A DNA stretch of 64,000 bases. Origin: Methylocystis hirsuta. GTDB taxonomy: Bacteria > Pseudomonadota > Alphaproteobacteria > Rhizobiales > Beijerinckiaceae. The stretch covers positions 496,001-560,000 of the forward strand of contig NZ_QWDD01000001.1 in the NCBI RefSeq assembly GCF_003722355.1, written 5' to 3'. The notes beneath the pieces are model-generated. The model had not been told where the DNA came from. It worked only from the letters and a program-made list of their open reading frames with translations, and did not search any database. Shown piece after piece: positions 35,100 to 44,751 of the stretch. A program made the translations under genes and the position numbers. Position 1 is the stretch's first letter; every line of letters begins with the position of its first letter.

Positions 35100-36193
35100 A
35101 CGGCGCCGGACCAGTCGCCACGACACTGTCGACCCAGCGGCTCAAATGGCGCGACCAGGCGATAGATCTCCTGGCGCCCGTCATCAACGCGCTCCCGGAG
35201 CCGATCTTCGTGATCGACTCCGAAACCCATGTCGCCGCCGTCAATGCCGCGGCGCAGGCGCTCTCGCCGGCCATTCGGCAGGGCGAACCGCTCTCCCGCA
35301 GCCTTCGCTCGCCCGATATGCTGGACGCTGTGGCGCGCGTGCTCGCTGGAGGCGAGACGGAGAAGACCGTCTGGGTCGAACGTCTGCCGGTGGAATGCTG
35401 GTTTGAAGCGCATGTCGCGCCGATGCAGATCGAAGGGTTCGAGCCGGCCGCCGTCGTGAGCCTGCGCGATCTGACCGAATCCCGGCGCGTCGAGCGCATG
35501 CGCGTCGACTTCGTCGCCAACGCCAGCCACGAGCTGCGCACGCCGCTCGCCTCGCTGCTGGGTTTTGTCGAAACCTTGCAAGGTCCGGCGCGCGAGGACG
35601 CCGTCACCCGCAACAAATTCCTCGGCATCATGCGCGAGCAGGCGCAGCGGATGGCGCGCCTCGTCGACGATCTGCTGTCGCTGTCGCGCATCGAGCAGCA
35701 CATGCATCTGCGGCCCGCCACGCCCGTCGATCTCACGCTGCTCGTCGAGCATATCGTCGACACGCTGTCACAGATGGCCGAAGACAGGGGCGTCGCCATC
35801 AATCTCGATCTGCAGCCGAACGTCGTCGCGCCTGGAGATCGGGACGAGCTTGCCCGGGTCATCGAGAATCTCGTCGAGAACGCGCTGAAATACGGGTGCG
35901 GCGACGACGGCGGCTGCAAGCCCATCGACATCTCGCTGGTCCGCAAGGGGGCGCTCGTCGTTCTCTCGGTGCGCGACTATGGTCCCGGCGTCGCGCCGGA
36001 GCATATTCCGCGTCTGACGGAGCGTTTCTATCGGGTCGACGCCGGCAAGAGCCGCGCCAAAGGCGGCACGGGACTTGGCCTCGCCATCGTCAAACATATC
36101 GTGCTGCGCCATCGCGGCCGGCTCGGAATCGAATCCGCGCTAGGCGAGGGAACGCTGTTTCGCGTCATTCTGCCGGCGAGCGATTCCGCCTAG
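35096..36193 (+). CDS. phoR: Phosphate regulon sensor histidine kinase PhoR
   Basis: The 365-residue kinase has an N-terminal PAS-like domain (ALPEPIFVIDSETHVAAVNA), a HisKA domain with the phospho-accepting His in NASHELRTPLASLL, and HATPase motifs N (ENLVENALKYG), G1 (DYGPGVAPEHI), F (ERFYRVD) and G2 (KGGTGLGLAIVKH). No membrane segment is visible, unlike E. coli PhoR, which has an N-terminal anchor. The TTG start overlaps the upstream TGA. It precedes the Pho box and pst operon whose last gene is phoB, so it is the PhoB partner. The missing anchor may be real or may reflect loss at the neighbouring recombination site. Confidence 0.9.
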   Translation: MNGAGPVATTLSTQRLKWRDQAIDLLAPVINALPEPIFVIDSETHVAAVNAAAQALSPAIRQGEPLSRSLRSPDMLDAVARVLAGGETEKTVWVERLPVECWFEAHVAPMQIEGFEPAAVVSLRDLTESRRVERMRVDFVANASHELRTPLASLLGFVETLQGPAREDAVTRNKFLGIMREQAQRMARLVDDLLSLSRIEQHMHLRPATPVDLTLLVEHIVDTLSQMAEDRGVAINLDLQPNVVAPGDRDELARVIENLVENALKYGCGDDGGCKPIDISLVRKGALVVLSVRDYGPGVAPEHIPRLTERFYRVDAGKSRAKGGTGLGLAIVKHIVLRHRGRLGIESALGEGTLFRVILPASDSA

Positions 36194-36226
36194 AACATGT
36201 AAGTGCTTAAAATACAAGTCTATTCA

Positions 36227-36255
36227 CTGTCATCATACTGTAATCTTTTTGTCAC
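36227..36255 (+). promoter_or_regulatory. Pho box upstream of pstS (three 11-base-spaced repeats)
   Basis: Three heptamers with 4-base spacers occupy this stretch: CTGTCAT (36227-36233), CTGTAAT (36238-36244) and TTGTCAC (36249-36255). The PhoB consensus is CTGTCAT with 11-base periodicity, so the first is perfect and the others each deviate by one or two bases. It lies about 88 bases before the pstS ATG. Phosphorylated PhoB should bind here to activate the operon in phosphate starvation. Confidence 0.88.
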
Positions 36256-36342
36256 AAAAAGCTGTTGTCGGACCGGTAGTTTCCGCCGCGCGATGACGCG
36301 GGGCGTATCGCATGTCCGTTCTCGAGCAAAAGAGACCCTCAA

Positions 36343-37401
36343 ATGATCTCGACGATTTTCAGGCGCGGCGCCGGCGCGGCGCTGGCGCTCGCCGTTATGT
36401 GCGGCGCGGCTGCCGCCATAGACATCTCCGGCGCCGGCGCGACCTTCCCCTATCCGATCTACGCCAAATGGGCCGAGGCCTATAAGAAAGAGACCGGCAG
36501 CGGACTCAATTATCAGTCGATCGGCTCGGGCGGCGGCATCAAGCAGATCAAGGCGCGAACGGTCACGTTCGGCGCCAGCGACCAACCGCTGAAACCCGAG
36601 GAGCTCGATGCGGCGGGTCTGATCCAATGGCCGCAGGTGATCGGCGGCATCGTGCCCGTGGTCAACCACGCCGGCATGGCTGGCGGCGACCTCACGCTCA
36701 GTGGCGAGACGGTGGCCAAAATCTTCCTCGGCGAGATCACAAAATGGGACGATCCGGCGATCAAGAAGCTCAATCCGAAGGCGAAGCTTCCTTCGGCGCC
36801 GATCGTCGTCGTTCATCGCTCCGACGGATCTGGAACGACCTTCAACTTCACCAATTACCTCTCGAAGGTCTCGCCCGACTGGGCGTCTAAAGTCGGCGCG
36901 AACGCTTCGGTCGAATGGCCGGTGGGCATCGGCGCCAAAGGGAATGAAGGCGTCGCGAACAACGTCGCCAACACCAAGGGATCGATCGGCTACGTCGAAT
37001 ACGCCTACGCCAAGCAGAACAAGTTGACTCACACGAAAATGATCAACAAGGACGGCAAGACCGTCACGCCGAGCATGGAGTCGTTCCAGGCGGCCGCAGC
37101 TGGCGCGGATTGGGCCCATGCCGAGGGATTCTATGAGATCCTGACGAACGAGCCTGGCGCCAAGTCCTGGCCGATCACCGCAGCGACCTTTATCCTTCTC
37201 CCCAAGGAGTCCAAGGACGAAGCCGCCGCGGCCGAGGCCTTGAAATTCTTCTCCTGGGCCTTCGCCAGCGGCGGCAAGATGGCTGAAGAACTCGACTATA
37301 TTCCGATGCCGAAACCGGTCGTCGAGCTCATCAAGAAGACTTGGACGAGCGTCAAGGGATCGGACGGCAAGCCGCTGTCGCTCCTGACTCGGCCGAACTG
37401 A
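36343..37401 (+). CDS. pstS: Phosphate ABC transporter periplasmic binding protein PstS
   Basis: The 352-residue protein starts with a signal peptide (a basic start, then GAALALAVMCGAAAA). The mature part opens IDISGAGATFPYPIYAKWAE and contains the phosphate-binding segments SIGSGGGIKQ, GASDQPL and the R-S-D-G-S-G-T-T-F-N loop. PstS captures inorganic phosphate in the periplasm and delivers it to PstC/PstA. A Pho box lies upstream and a strong stem-loop follows the stop, which would keep pstS mRNA in excess over the membrane genes. Length and motifs are standard. Confidence 0.96.
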   Translation: MISTIFRRGAGAALALAVMCGAAAAIDISGAGATFPYPIYAKWAEAYKKETGSGLNYQSIGSGGGIKQIKARTVTFGASDQPLKPEELDAAGLIQWPQVIGGIVPVVNHAGMAGGDLTLSGETVAKIFLGEITKWDDPAIKKLNPKAKLPSAPIVVVHRSDGSGTTFNFTNYLSKVSPDWASKVGANASVEWPVGIGAKGNEGVANNVANTKGSIGYVEYAYAKQNKLTHTKMINKDGKTVTPSMESFQAAAAGADWAHAEGFYEILTNEPGAKSWPITAATFILLPKESKDEAAAAEALKFFSWAFASGGKMAEELDYIPMPKPVVELIKKTWTSVKGSDGKPLSLLTRPN

Positions 37402-37412
37402 CCTTTTGGTTG

Positions 37413-37443
37413 AACCGACGGCCGTTCAGTGCGGCCGTCGGTT
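37413..37443 (+). promoter_or_regulatory. Stem-loop between pstS and pstC
   Basis: AACCGACGGCC (37413-37423) and GGCCGTCGGTT (37433-37443) are perfect 11-base complements separated by a 9-base loop. No T-tract follows, so it is more likely an mRNA-stabilising or attenuating hairpin than a full terminator. It would favour high PstS relative to PstCAB. Confidence 0.75.
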
Positions 37444-37487
37444 GCGATTGGTGCCATTCGCGAAGGACGGCGCCGGGAGATGAGCGA

Positions 37488-38540
37488 ATGTTCTCGATCG
37501 AGCCGAGCCGGCGAAGCGCGAACGGAGCCGGCGGGGAGGCGGGTTCAGACATGTCGGAAGTAGTCTTGCAGCAGGCGGCGTCGCTCTCAGTCGCCGCCGA
37601 TCGAACGCGCGTTCTCGGACGGCTGGCGCTCGTCGACCGCCTATTTCGCCAGGTCACGCGCGCTGCGGCCGTGATCGTGCTGGTCATCCTGGGCGGCGTC
37701 ATCGTCTCGCTCGTTTACGGCTCATGGCCGGCGATGAAGGCTTTCGGCTTCGGCTTTCTCTTCTCGCAGTCGTGGAATCCGGTCACCGAGAATTTCGGCG
37801 CGCTGCCGGCGATCTACGGCACGGTGATGACCTCGATCATCGCCATGCTCATCGCCGTGCCCGTCGGCCTCGGCATCGCGATTTTCCTCACCGAGCTTTG
37901 CCCCTATGTTCTGCGTCGGCCGATCGGCACCGCGATCGAGCTGCTGGCCGGGATTCCGTCGATCATCTACGGCATTTGGGGCCTCTTCGTTCTGGCGCCG
38001 TTTCTCCAGTCGCATGTCCAGCCTGCGCTGATCGCCGCCTTTGGCGATATCCCGGTGTTCTCGACGCTTTTCGCCGGCCCGCCTTACGGCATCGGCATGC
38101 TGACCGCGGGCTTCATTCTCGCCATCATGGTGCTGCCCTTCATCGCCTCGATCTCGCGCGACGTCTTCGAAACGGTGCCGCTGGTGCTGAAAGAAGCCGC
38201 CTGGGGCATCGGCGCCACGACATGGGAAGTGACGCGCTATGTCGTCATCCCTTACACGCGCGTCGGCGTGATTGGCGGCGTCATGCTTGGGCTGGGACGA
38301 GCGCTGGGCGAGACGATGGCGGTCACTTTCGTCATCGGCAATGCGCACAAGATTTCCGGATCGCTGCTCGCGCCCGGCACCACGATTTCGGCGACGATCG
38401 CCAATGAGTTCACCGAGGCGGTCGGCGATCTCTACACCTCGGCGCTGATCGAACTCGGCCTCATCCTCTTCTTCATCACCTTCGTCGTTCTGGCGGTCGC
38501 GCGTTACATGCTGATGCGCATCGAACAGAAGTCGGCGTAA
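37488..38540 (+). CDS. pstC: Phosphate ABC transporter permease PstC
   Basis: The 350-residue permease has six or so membrane segments and the binding-protein-dependent transport signature (EAAWGIGATTWEVTRYVVIP, then ALGETMAV). It pairs with PstA to form the phosphate channel. The start is uncertain. ATG 37488 has GGGAGA 7 bases upstream; ATG 37551 (MSEVVLQQ) also has a GGGGAGG further off. I chose the first. It follows pstS across the stem-loop and is 12 bases from pstA. The N-terminus is longer than in E. coli PstC. Confidence 0.92.
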   Translation: MFSIEPSRRSANGAGGEAGSDMSEVVLQQAASLSVAADRTRVLGRLALVDRLFRQVTRAAAVIVLVILGGVIVSLVYGSWPAMKAFGFGFLFSQSWNPVTENFGALPAIYGTVMTSIIAMLIAVPVGLGIAIFLTELCPYVLRRPIGTAIELLAGIPSIIYGIWGLFVLAPFLQSHVQPALIAAFGDIPVFSTLFAGPPYGIGMLTAGFILAIMVLPFIASISRDVFETVPLVLKEAAWGIGATTWEVTRYVVIPYTRVGVIGGVMLGLGRALGETMAVTFVIGNAHKISGSLLAPGTTISATIANEFTEAVGDLYTSALIELGLILFFITFVVLAVARYMLMRIEQKSA

Positions 38541-38552
38541 GGGAGGCGCTTC

Positions 38553-39395
38553 ATGTCTCTTTATGCATCTCGACGCAGCGCCAACTCCATCGCGACGACG
38601 CTCTGCTGGGTCGCGGCGATTTTCGGGCTGGCTTGGCTTTTTGTGATCCTTGGGGTGCTTCTTTATGAAGGCGTCCGCGGCCTGTCGCCGGCGGTCTTTG
38701 CCGAAATGACGCCGCCTCCCGGCAGCGCTGGAGGATTGCTCAACGCCATCGCCGGCTCGCTGGTCATGACCGCAATCGGCGTCGCGGTCGGCACGCCGCT
38801 CGGCATGCTGGCCGGCACATACATGGCGGAATATGGACGCTATACGAAGCTGACCATGGTCGTGCGCTTCATCAACGACATCCTGCTCAGCGCCCCGTCA
38901 ATCGTCGTCGGTCTCTTCGTTTACACCATCCTGGTGCACCCGATGGGCCACTTCTCGGCGATCTCCGGCGCCGTGGCGCTAGCGCTGTTGGTTGTCCCGG
39001 TCGTCGTGCGAACCACCGAGGACATGCTGCTGCTCGTGCCGGGTTCGATGCGCGAAGCGGCGACCGCGCTTGGCGCCCCACGCGCGCATGTCGTCGGCAA
39101 GGTCGCCTACCGCGCCGCAAAAGCCGGCCTCATCACCGGCGTGCTGCTCGCCGTGGCGCGCGTCTCTGGCGAGACGGCGCCGCTGCTTTTCACGGCGCTC
39201 AATAACCAGTTCTGGAGCACCGATCTTGCCGCGCCGATGGCAAGTCTGCCGGTCGTCATCTTCCAGTTCGCGCTATCGCCCTACAAAGACTGGCAGCAAC
39301 TCGCCTGGACAGGCGCGCTGCTCATCACCGTCGCTGTTCTTGCCCTATCGATCGCCGCGCGCGCATTGAGCGCCGGCCGGAGGAAATCGAAATGA
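38553..39395 (+). CDS. pstA: Phosphate ABC transporter permease PstA
   Basis: The 280-residue permease has six hydrophobic segments and the EAA loop ([20 protein letters not shown]). An early segment ([20 protein letters not shown]) is standard for PstA. It forms the inner-membrane channel with PstC. GGGAGG is 6-7 bases before the ATG, and the stop overlaps pstB by 4 bases (ATGA). No anomalies were seen. Confidence 0.94.
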   Translation: MSLYASRRSANSIATTLCWVAAIFGLAWLFVILGVLLYEGVRGLSPAVFAEMTPPPGSAGGLLNAIAGSLVMTAIGVAVGTPLGMLAGTYMAEYGRYTKLTMVVRFINDILLSAPSIVVGLFVYTILVHPMGHFSAISGAVALALLVVPVVVRTTEDMLLLVPGSMREAATALGAPRAHVVGKVAYRAAKAGLITGVLLAVARVSGETAPLLFTALNNQFWSTDLAAPMASLPVVIFQFALSPYKDWQQLAWTGALLITVAVLALSIAARALSAGRRKSK

Positions 39396-40177
39396 ACGCC
39401 GCTGTCCAAGCCACGAAAGAGCCGCCGACGAAAGTTTCGGTCCGCAGCCTCGATTTCTACTACGGCGCGGATCGTTCGCTCAAGAACATCAGCCTGCCGC
39501 TGCGCACAAACAAGGTGACAGCCTTCATCGGGCCTTCTGGCTGTGGCAAGTCGACCCTGCTGCGTGTGTTGAACCGGATGTACGATCTTTATCCGGGACA
39601 GCGCGCAGAGGGCGAGGTGCTGCTTGACGGCGAGAACATCCTCGACCCGGCGATCGATCTCAACGCCCTGCGCTCGCGCGTCGGCATGATTTTCCAGAAG
39701 CCGACGCCTTTCCCGATGTCGATCTATGAGAACATCGCGTTCGGCATTCGGCTGTATGAGAAGCTGTCGCGCGCGGACATGGACGCGCGCGTCGAAGGCG
39801 CGCTCCGCGGCGCAGCCCTTTGGGACGAGGTAAAAGACAAGCTCCATACGAGCGGTCTCGGCCTCTCAGGCGGACAGCAACAGCGCCTCTGCATCGCGCG
39901 CAGCGTCGCGGTGCAGCCGGAAGTCATCCTGTTCGACGAGCCGTGTTCGGCGCTCGATCCGATCTCGACCGCGAAAGTCGAGGAGCTCATCGACGAACTC
40001 ACCCACCGCTACACGATCGCCATCGTCACCCACAACATGCAGCAGGCGGTGCGCATCTCCGATTACACCGCCTTCATGTATCTCGGCGAGCTCGTCGAAT
40101 TCGGCGAAACGGACGACGTCTTCAACAAGCCGAAGGAAAAGCGGACGCTCGACTACATCACCGGCCGTTTTGGCTAA
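39392..40177 (+). CDS. pstB: Phosphate ABC transporter ATPase PstB
   Basis: The 261-residue ATPase shows Walker [10 protein letters not shown], the signature [13 protein letters not shown], Walker [14 protein letters not shown] and the switch His in [14 protein letters not shown]. It energises phosphate uptake through PstCA. It overlaps pstA by 4 bases, and phoU follows after 24 bases. Length is normal for the family. Confidence 0.96.
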   Translation: MNAAVQATKEPPTKVSVRSLDFYYGADRSLKNISLPLRTNKVTAFIGPSGCGKSTLLRVLNRMYDLYPGQRAEGEVLLDGENILDPAIDLNALRSRVGMIFQKPTPFPMSIYENIAFGIRLYEKLSRADMDARVEGALRGAALWDEVKDKLHTSGLGLSGGQQQRLCIARSVAVQPEVILFDEPCSALDPISTAKVEELIDELTHRYTIAIVTHNMQQAVRISDYTAFMYLGELVEFGETDDVFNKPKEKRTLDYITGRFG

Positions 40178-40201
40178 ACCAGCGATTCAAGGACGGCGCT
40201 C

Positions 40202-40915
40202 ATGAGCGATCATATTGTTAAATCCTACGACCGCGACCTTGAGGCGCTCGGACGTCGCATCGCTGAAATGGGCGGCGTCGCGGAGAAAATGCTGGCGGAG
40301 GCGATGGATGCGCTCTCCGGCTTCAACGTCGACCTCGCCCATCGGGTCGTCTCCAGCGATCCGCGGCTCGACGCGCTGCAGCGAGAAATCGAGGAGAACG
40401 CCATTCTCACCATCGCGCGCCGACAGCCGCTTGCGGTCGATCTGCGCGAATGCATCGCCGCGATCCGCATTTCCGGCGACATCGAGCGCGTCGGCGATCT
40501 CGCCAAGAACATCGCCAAGCGAACGCTCAAGATCGTGTCGGAAGCCCGCGTCCCGCGCGCGATCGTCGGTCTAAAGTCGATGCACGAAATCGCCGCGATG
40601 CAGCTTAAGGACGCGCTGGACGCCTACGCCTTGCGCGACACCGAGCGGGCGCGCGCGGTGTGGCAGAACGATTCCGATCTTGATGCGCTGGAGGATTCCG
40701 TATTCCGCGATCTCCTCACCTTCATGATGGAGGATCCGCGCAACATATCCTTCTGCACGCATCTCCTGTTCTGCTCAAAGAACCTGGAACGGATCGGCGA
40801 TCACACAACCAACATCTCGGAGACGGTCGTTTATCTGGTGACCGGCGAGGCGATGCCTACGGAGCGGCCAAAATCGCGCGTCGCCGACTTCGGGAAGGAT
40901 GAGGCGGCGCAATGA
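40202..40915 (+). CDS. phoU: Phosphate signalling protein PhoU
   Basis: The 237-residue all-helical protein consists of two PhoU repeats. Each carries an acidic metal-cluster motif: ECIAAIRISGDIERVGDLAK in the first and LFCSKNLERIGDHTTN in the second. PhoU links the Pst transporter to PhoR and shuts off PhoB signalling in phosphate sufficiency. Its TGA overlaps the phoB ATG (ATGA), so the two are translated together. Confidence 0.95.
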   Translation: MSDHIVKSYDRDLEALGRRIAEMGGVAEKMLAEAMDALSGFNVDLAHRVVSSDPRLDALQREIEENAILTIARRQPLAVDLRECIAAIRISGDIERVGDLAKNIAKRTLKIVSEARVPRAIVGLKSMHEIAAMQLKDALDAYALRDTERARAVWQNDSDLDALEDSVFRDLLTFMMEDPRNISFCTHLLFCSKNLERIGDHTTNISETVVYLVTGEAMPTERPKSRVADFGKDEAAQ

Positions 40916-41658
40916 GCGATGTGACTTCCGCCGTCCTACAGCGGAGCGGGAAAAGCGATCGGGCGCCGCGAATCCTCGTCGTCGAGGACGAGACGTCGCT
41001 CGCGACGCTGCTCGTCTATAATCTCGAAGCCGAAGGCTATCAGGTCGAGCATGTGGACAATGGCGATGAAGCCGAGCTGCGGCTCGCGGAGTCGCCGCCG
41101 GATCTCGTCATTCTCGACTGGATGCTGCCGGGCGTTTCCGGACTTGAAATCTGCCGACGCCTACGCGCCCGCGACAGCGCGAGAGACATGCCGGTGATCA
41201 TGCTGACGGCGCGCGGCGAGGAAGGCGAGCGCGTGCGCGGTCTTTCGGTCGGCGCCGACGATTATGTCGTCAAGCCGTTTTCGACTCCGGAGCTGATGGC
41301 GCGGGTGCGCGCGCTGCTGCGCCGGGCGCGCCCCGAGCGCGTCGCCTCACGGCTGACTCTCGGCGATATCGATCTCGACCGCGACACCCGCCGCGTGCGG
41401 CGATCCGCCCGCGAGATCCACCTCGGTCCGACCGAATTCCGGCTGCTCGAATATTTTATGGAGAAGCCCGGACGCGTGTTCACGCGCGCGCAGCTGCTCG
41501 ACAGCGTTTGGGGCATGTCGGCGGAGATCGACGAGCGCACGGTCGACGTCCATGTCGGACGACTCCGCAAGGCGCTGATCCGCGGCCGCGAGAAGGATCC
41601 GATCCGCACGGTGCGCGGCGCGGGCTATTCTTTCGACGAAACGTTCGGACACGAGTGA
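40912..41658 (+). CDS. phoB: Phosphate regulon response regulator PhoB
   Basis: The 248-residue OmpR/PhoB-type regulator has a receiver domain (RILVVEDETS acidic pair, phospho-acceptor Asp in DLVILDWMLPG, then MLTARGEEGER and the Lys in DDYVVKPFST). The C-terminal winged helix contains LGPTEFRLLEYFMEKPGRVF and VDVHVGRLRKAL. It binds Pho boxes such as that at 36227 and is the output of PhoR. It is the last gene of the pst-phoU-phoB operon and converges on gcrA. The N-terminus is about 17 residues longer than usual. Confidence 0.95.
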   Translation: MSDVTSAVLQRSGKSDRAPRILVVEDETSLATLLVYNLEAEGYQVEHVDNGDEAELRLAESPPDLVILDWMLPGVSGLEICRRLRARDSARDMPVIMLTARGEEGERVRGLSVGADDYVVKPFSTPELMARVRALLRRARPERVASRLTLGDIDLDRDTRRVRRSAREIHLGPTEFRLLEYFMEKPGRVFTRAQLLDSVWGMSAEIDERTVDVHVGRLRKALIRGREKDPIRTVRGAGYSFDETFGHE

Positions 41659-41676
41659 CGCGTCCGCCGACGCAGA

Positions 41677-42195
41677 TTATGCGTAGCGCTGCGTCCGCAA
41701 CTGATCGCGGGCGCGGCGGCGGTCCTGGGCCGGCTGATAGGCGACGCGCGCATGATAGGCGCAATACGGCCCGCCGCCGACGGTTGACTTGCCGCCGCAG
41801 AAGCGGAACTCCGGCGATGTCGGGTCGCCCATCGGCCAGCGGCACATGGATTCGCGGAGCTCCATGATCGTGACGCGCTCCGACATCGGGATCACCACTT
41901 CTTCGTCAGGCGCAAGCCGCGGCGCCGCCAGCGCATGCGGCGTGAAGGCGAGCGCCAAATTGCCGTGCGAGGAGACGCCGTTCATGCGAGGGTGCGTCGG
42001 GCGAGGCGCTTTGGCCGCGCGCGGTCGCTGCGCGCTCGCGGTCTTGGCGCGTTCGGCGAGGCCGAGACGATGGATCTTTCCGATCACAGCGTTGCGGGTG
42101 ATGCCCGGTCCAAGTTCAGCCGCCACTTGGCTGGCGCTAAGACCGTCGGTCCAAAGCTTGCGGAGCAGTTCGACGCGTTCGTCGGTCCATGACAT
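41677..42195 (-). CDS. gcrA: Cell-cycle regulator GcrA
   Basis: The 172-residue protein opens MSWTDERVELLRKLWTDGLS, then SQVAAELGPGITRNAVIGKI, the defining GcrA helix-turn-helix. It ends with the sigma-factor-interaction part containing CRWPMGDPTSPEFRFCGG and YCAYHARVAYQP. In Caulobacter GcrA works with sigma-70 at promoters with GANTC sites methylated by CcrM. The start ATG at 42195 has GGAG 8 bases upstream; the frame extends further but is not conserved. It is divergent from argD, and the gap between them carries several GANTC sites, consistent with feedback control. Confidence 0.94.
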   Translation of the reverse strand: MSWTDERVELLRKLWTDGLSASQVAAELGPGITRNAVIGKIHRLGLAERAKTASAQRPRAAKAPRPTHPRMNGVSSHGNLALAFTPHALAAPRLAPDEEVVIPMSERVTIMELRESMCRWPMGDPTSPEFRFCGGKSTVGGGPYCAYHARVAYQPAQDRRRARDQLRTQRYA

Positions 42196-42354
42196 TAGGC
42201 TTCTCCATTCTTTCGGGTCGAGCGCGGATCGGATGTTTCTTCCGACCGCAGCGCAGGCCTGAAGCCCTGCGGCGATGTGATTGCGCATCAACACTCGAGA
42301 GAACGCGCCCAAACGAACTACGCGGGCGCCGACTAGAAACTTTCTATTTACTTT

Positions 42355-42434
42355 GAATCATGCGCGAGTCGCGCTGGCAAGCGCGCGCTGGCGTTCTCAA
42401 CAGGCTTTCGGCGAGACTGTTGCTCGCAGGACTC
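42355..42434. promoter_or_regulatory. Cluster of three GANTC (CcrM) sites between gcrA and argD
   Basis: GAATC at 42355-42359, GAGTC at 42366-42370 and GACTC at 42430-42434 lie within 80 bases. With this base composition about one site per 290 bases would be expected by chance, so three is unusual. GcrA promoters are characterised by such methylation sites. It may control gcrA, argD or both; the direction is not known. Confidence 0.55.
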
Positions 42435-42485
42435 ACCCTTGCGCAGCCGCGCCAGCCGCTTTGACGCGAATGATCGAACCGCGCC

Positions 42486-42614
42486 ATGGATTTGACCGCG
42501 TCGGGCGGCGCGCTTAAAATCCAACCTGAACTGCCGCCCGAAAAGGGCGGCGCTTTGTTTTTCGAGCTTCCTCTGGCCGGAGCCAGCGACGGGAGCATGG
42601 AGCAGGGCTTTTGA
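42486..42614 (+). CDS. 42-codon ORF coupled to argD (leader peptide candidate)
   Basis: An ATG at 42486 opens a 42-codon frame (beginning [20 protein letters not shown]) whose TGA overlaps the TTG start of argD (TTGA), the same coupling seen at phoR and an FkbM gene in this window. The frame spans two mutually exclusive hairpins. Its end resembles the tail of a histidine kinase ATPase domain ([12 protein letters not shown]), so it could also be a gene remnant. No clear ribosome site was seen. It may be a leader peptide of the arginine operon, or coincidence. Confidence 0.35.
   Translation: MDLTASGGALKIQPELPPEKGGALFFELPLAGASDGSMEQGF
42503..42562 (+). terminator. Alternative hairpins, terminator-like, before argD
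   Basis: GGGCGGC (42503-42509), GCCGCCC (42533-42539) and GGGCGGC (42545-42551) allow either pairing 1:2 or 2:3. Pairing 2:3 has a 5-base GAAAA loop and is followed by a T-rich run (GCTTTGTTTTT), as a factor-independent terminator. Pairing 1:2 would act as antiterminator. This is the layout of a transcription attenuator. The rest of the 415-base gcrA-argD gap shows no other gene. Confidence 0.55.
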
Positions 42615-43806
42615 CGTCAGCGCTTTATCCGACCTATCCGCGCGCCGATCTTGCATTCAAACATGGCGAAGGCGCGTGGTTGATTGCGGAAAACGGCGAC
42701 CGCTATCTCGACTTCAGCGCGGGCGTCGCCGTTCTGTCGCTCGGCCATAATCATCCGCGCCTTGTCGAGACCTTAAAGCGCGCGGCGGAAGAACCGTGGC
42801 ATGTCTCCAATCTCTTTCGTATCCCGCAAGCCGAGCGGCTCGCCGAGCGGCTCTGCGACGCCACATTCGCGGATCTGGTCTTTTTCACCAATTCCGGCGC
42901 GGAAGCCGTGGAGTGCGCGATCAAGACCGCGCGCAAATTCCACGCGGTCAACGGGCAGCCGGAACGCTATCGGCTGATCACGTTCGAAGGCGCCTTCCAC
43001 GGCCGCACGCTCGCGACGATCGCCGCAGGCGGCAACGCGAAATATCTTGAAGGGTTCGGGCCGCCCGTCGAGGGCTTCGATCAGGTTCCTTTCGGCGATT
43101 TCGACGCCGTCGAGGCGGCGATCACGCAAGAAACGGCGGGCGTCCTGCTCGAACCGATTCAGGGAGAAGGCGGGCTACGCGTCTTTTCGCCGTCGTTCCT
43201 TGCGCAGCTGCGCGCGCTTTGCGACGCGCGCGGGCTGCTGCTGGTGTTCGACGAAGTCCAATGCGGCGTCGGCCGCACCGGCAAGTTCCTCGCTTGCGAA
43301 CATGCCGGCGTCGCGCCCGATATCGCGGCGCTCGCCAAGGGGCTGGGCGGCGGCTTTCCGCTCGGCGCGTGCCTCGCGACGCGCGAGGCGGCCAAAGGCA
43401 TGACGCTGGGCGCGCATGGCTCGACCTTCGGCGGCAATCCGCTGGCCACGGCCGTGGGCGGCGCGGTTCTCGACGTCGTGCTTGCGGAGGGCTTCATGGC
43501 GCGCGTCGCGCGGCTTGGCGCGCTGTTGCGCCAGCGGCTGGCGGAGTTCGAGGACCGCTATCCGTCGCTCATCGAAGAGATCCGCGGCGAAGGGCTGATG
43601 TTCGGCGTCAAGACGCGGATTCCGAACGGCGACTTCGCCGCCGCCGCCCGCGCCGAAGGGTTGTTGACGGTGCTCGCCGGCGACAATGTCGTGCGCCTTT
43701 TGCCGCCGCTCACCATCGACGAGAGCGACATCGCGGCGGCGGCGGCGCGGCTTTCCGACGCCTGCGCCCGGCTCGCCGCGCCCGCTGAAAAGCTTGGAGC
43801 CGCGTG

Positions 43807-43807
<1 letters not shown>
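42611..43807 (+). CDS. argD: Acetylornithine aminotransferase ArgD
   Basis: The 398-residue class III aminotransferase has [20 protein letters not shown] at the front, [18 protein letters not shown], the PLP-ring segment [27 protein letters not shown] and the PLP lysine in [14 protein letters not shown]. It converts N-acetylglutamate semialdehyde to N-acetylornithine in arginine synthesis. The TTG start follows GGAGCAGGG at suitable spacing and overlaps the upstream 42-codon ORF. Its stop overlaps argF by 3 bases. Confidence 0.94.

Positions 43808-44750
<943 letters not shown>

Positions 44751-44751
<1 letters not shown>

Noticed and set aside
41669..41695. GACGCA/TGCGTC inverted repeat at the phoB-gcrA convergence as a terminator
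   Set aside because: The arms are only 6 bases, the loop is long, no T-tract follows and it extends into the gcrA coding end.
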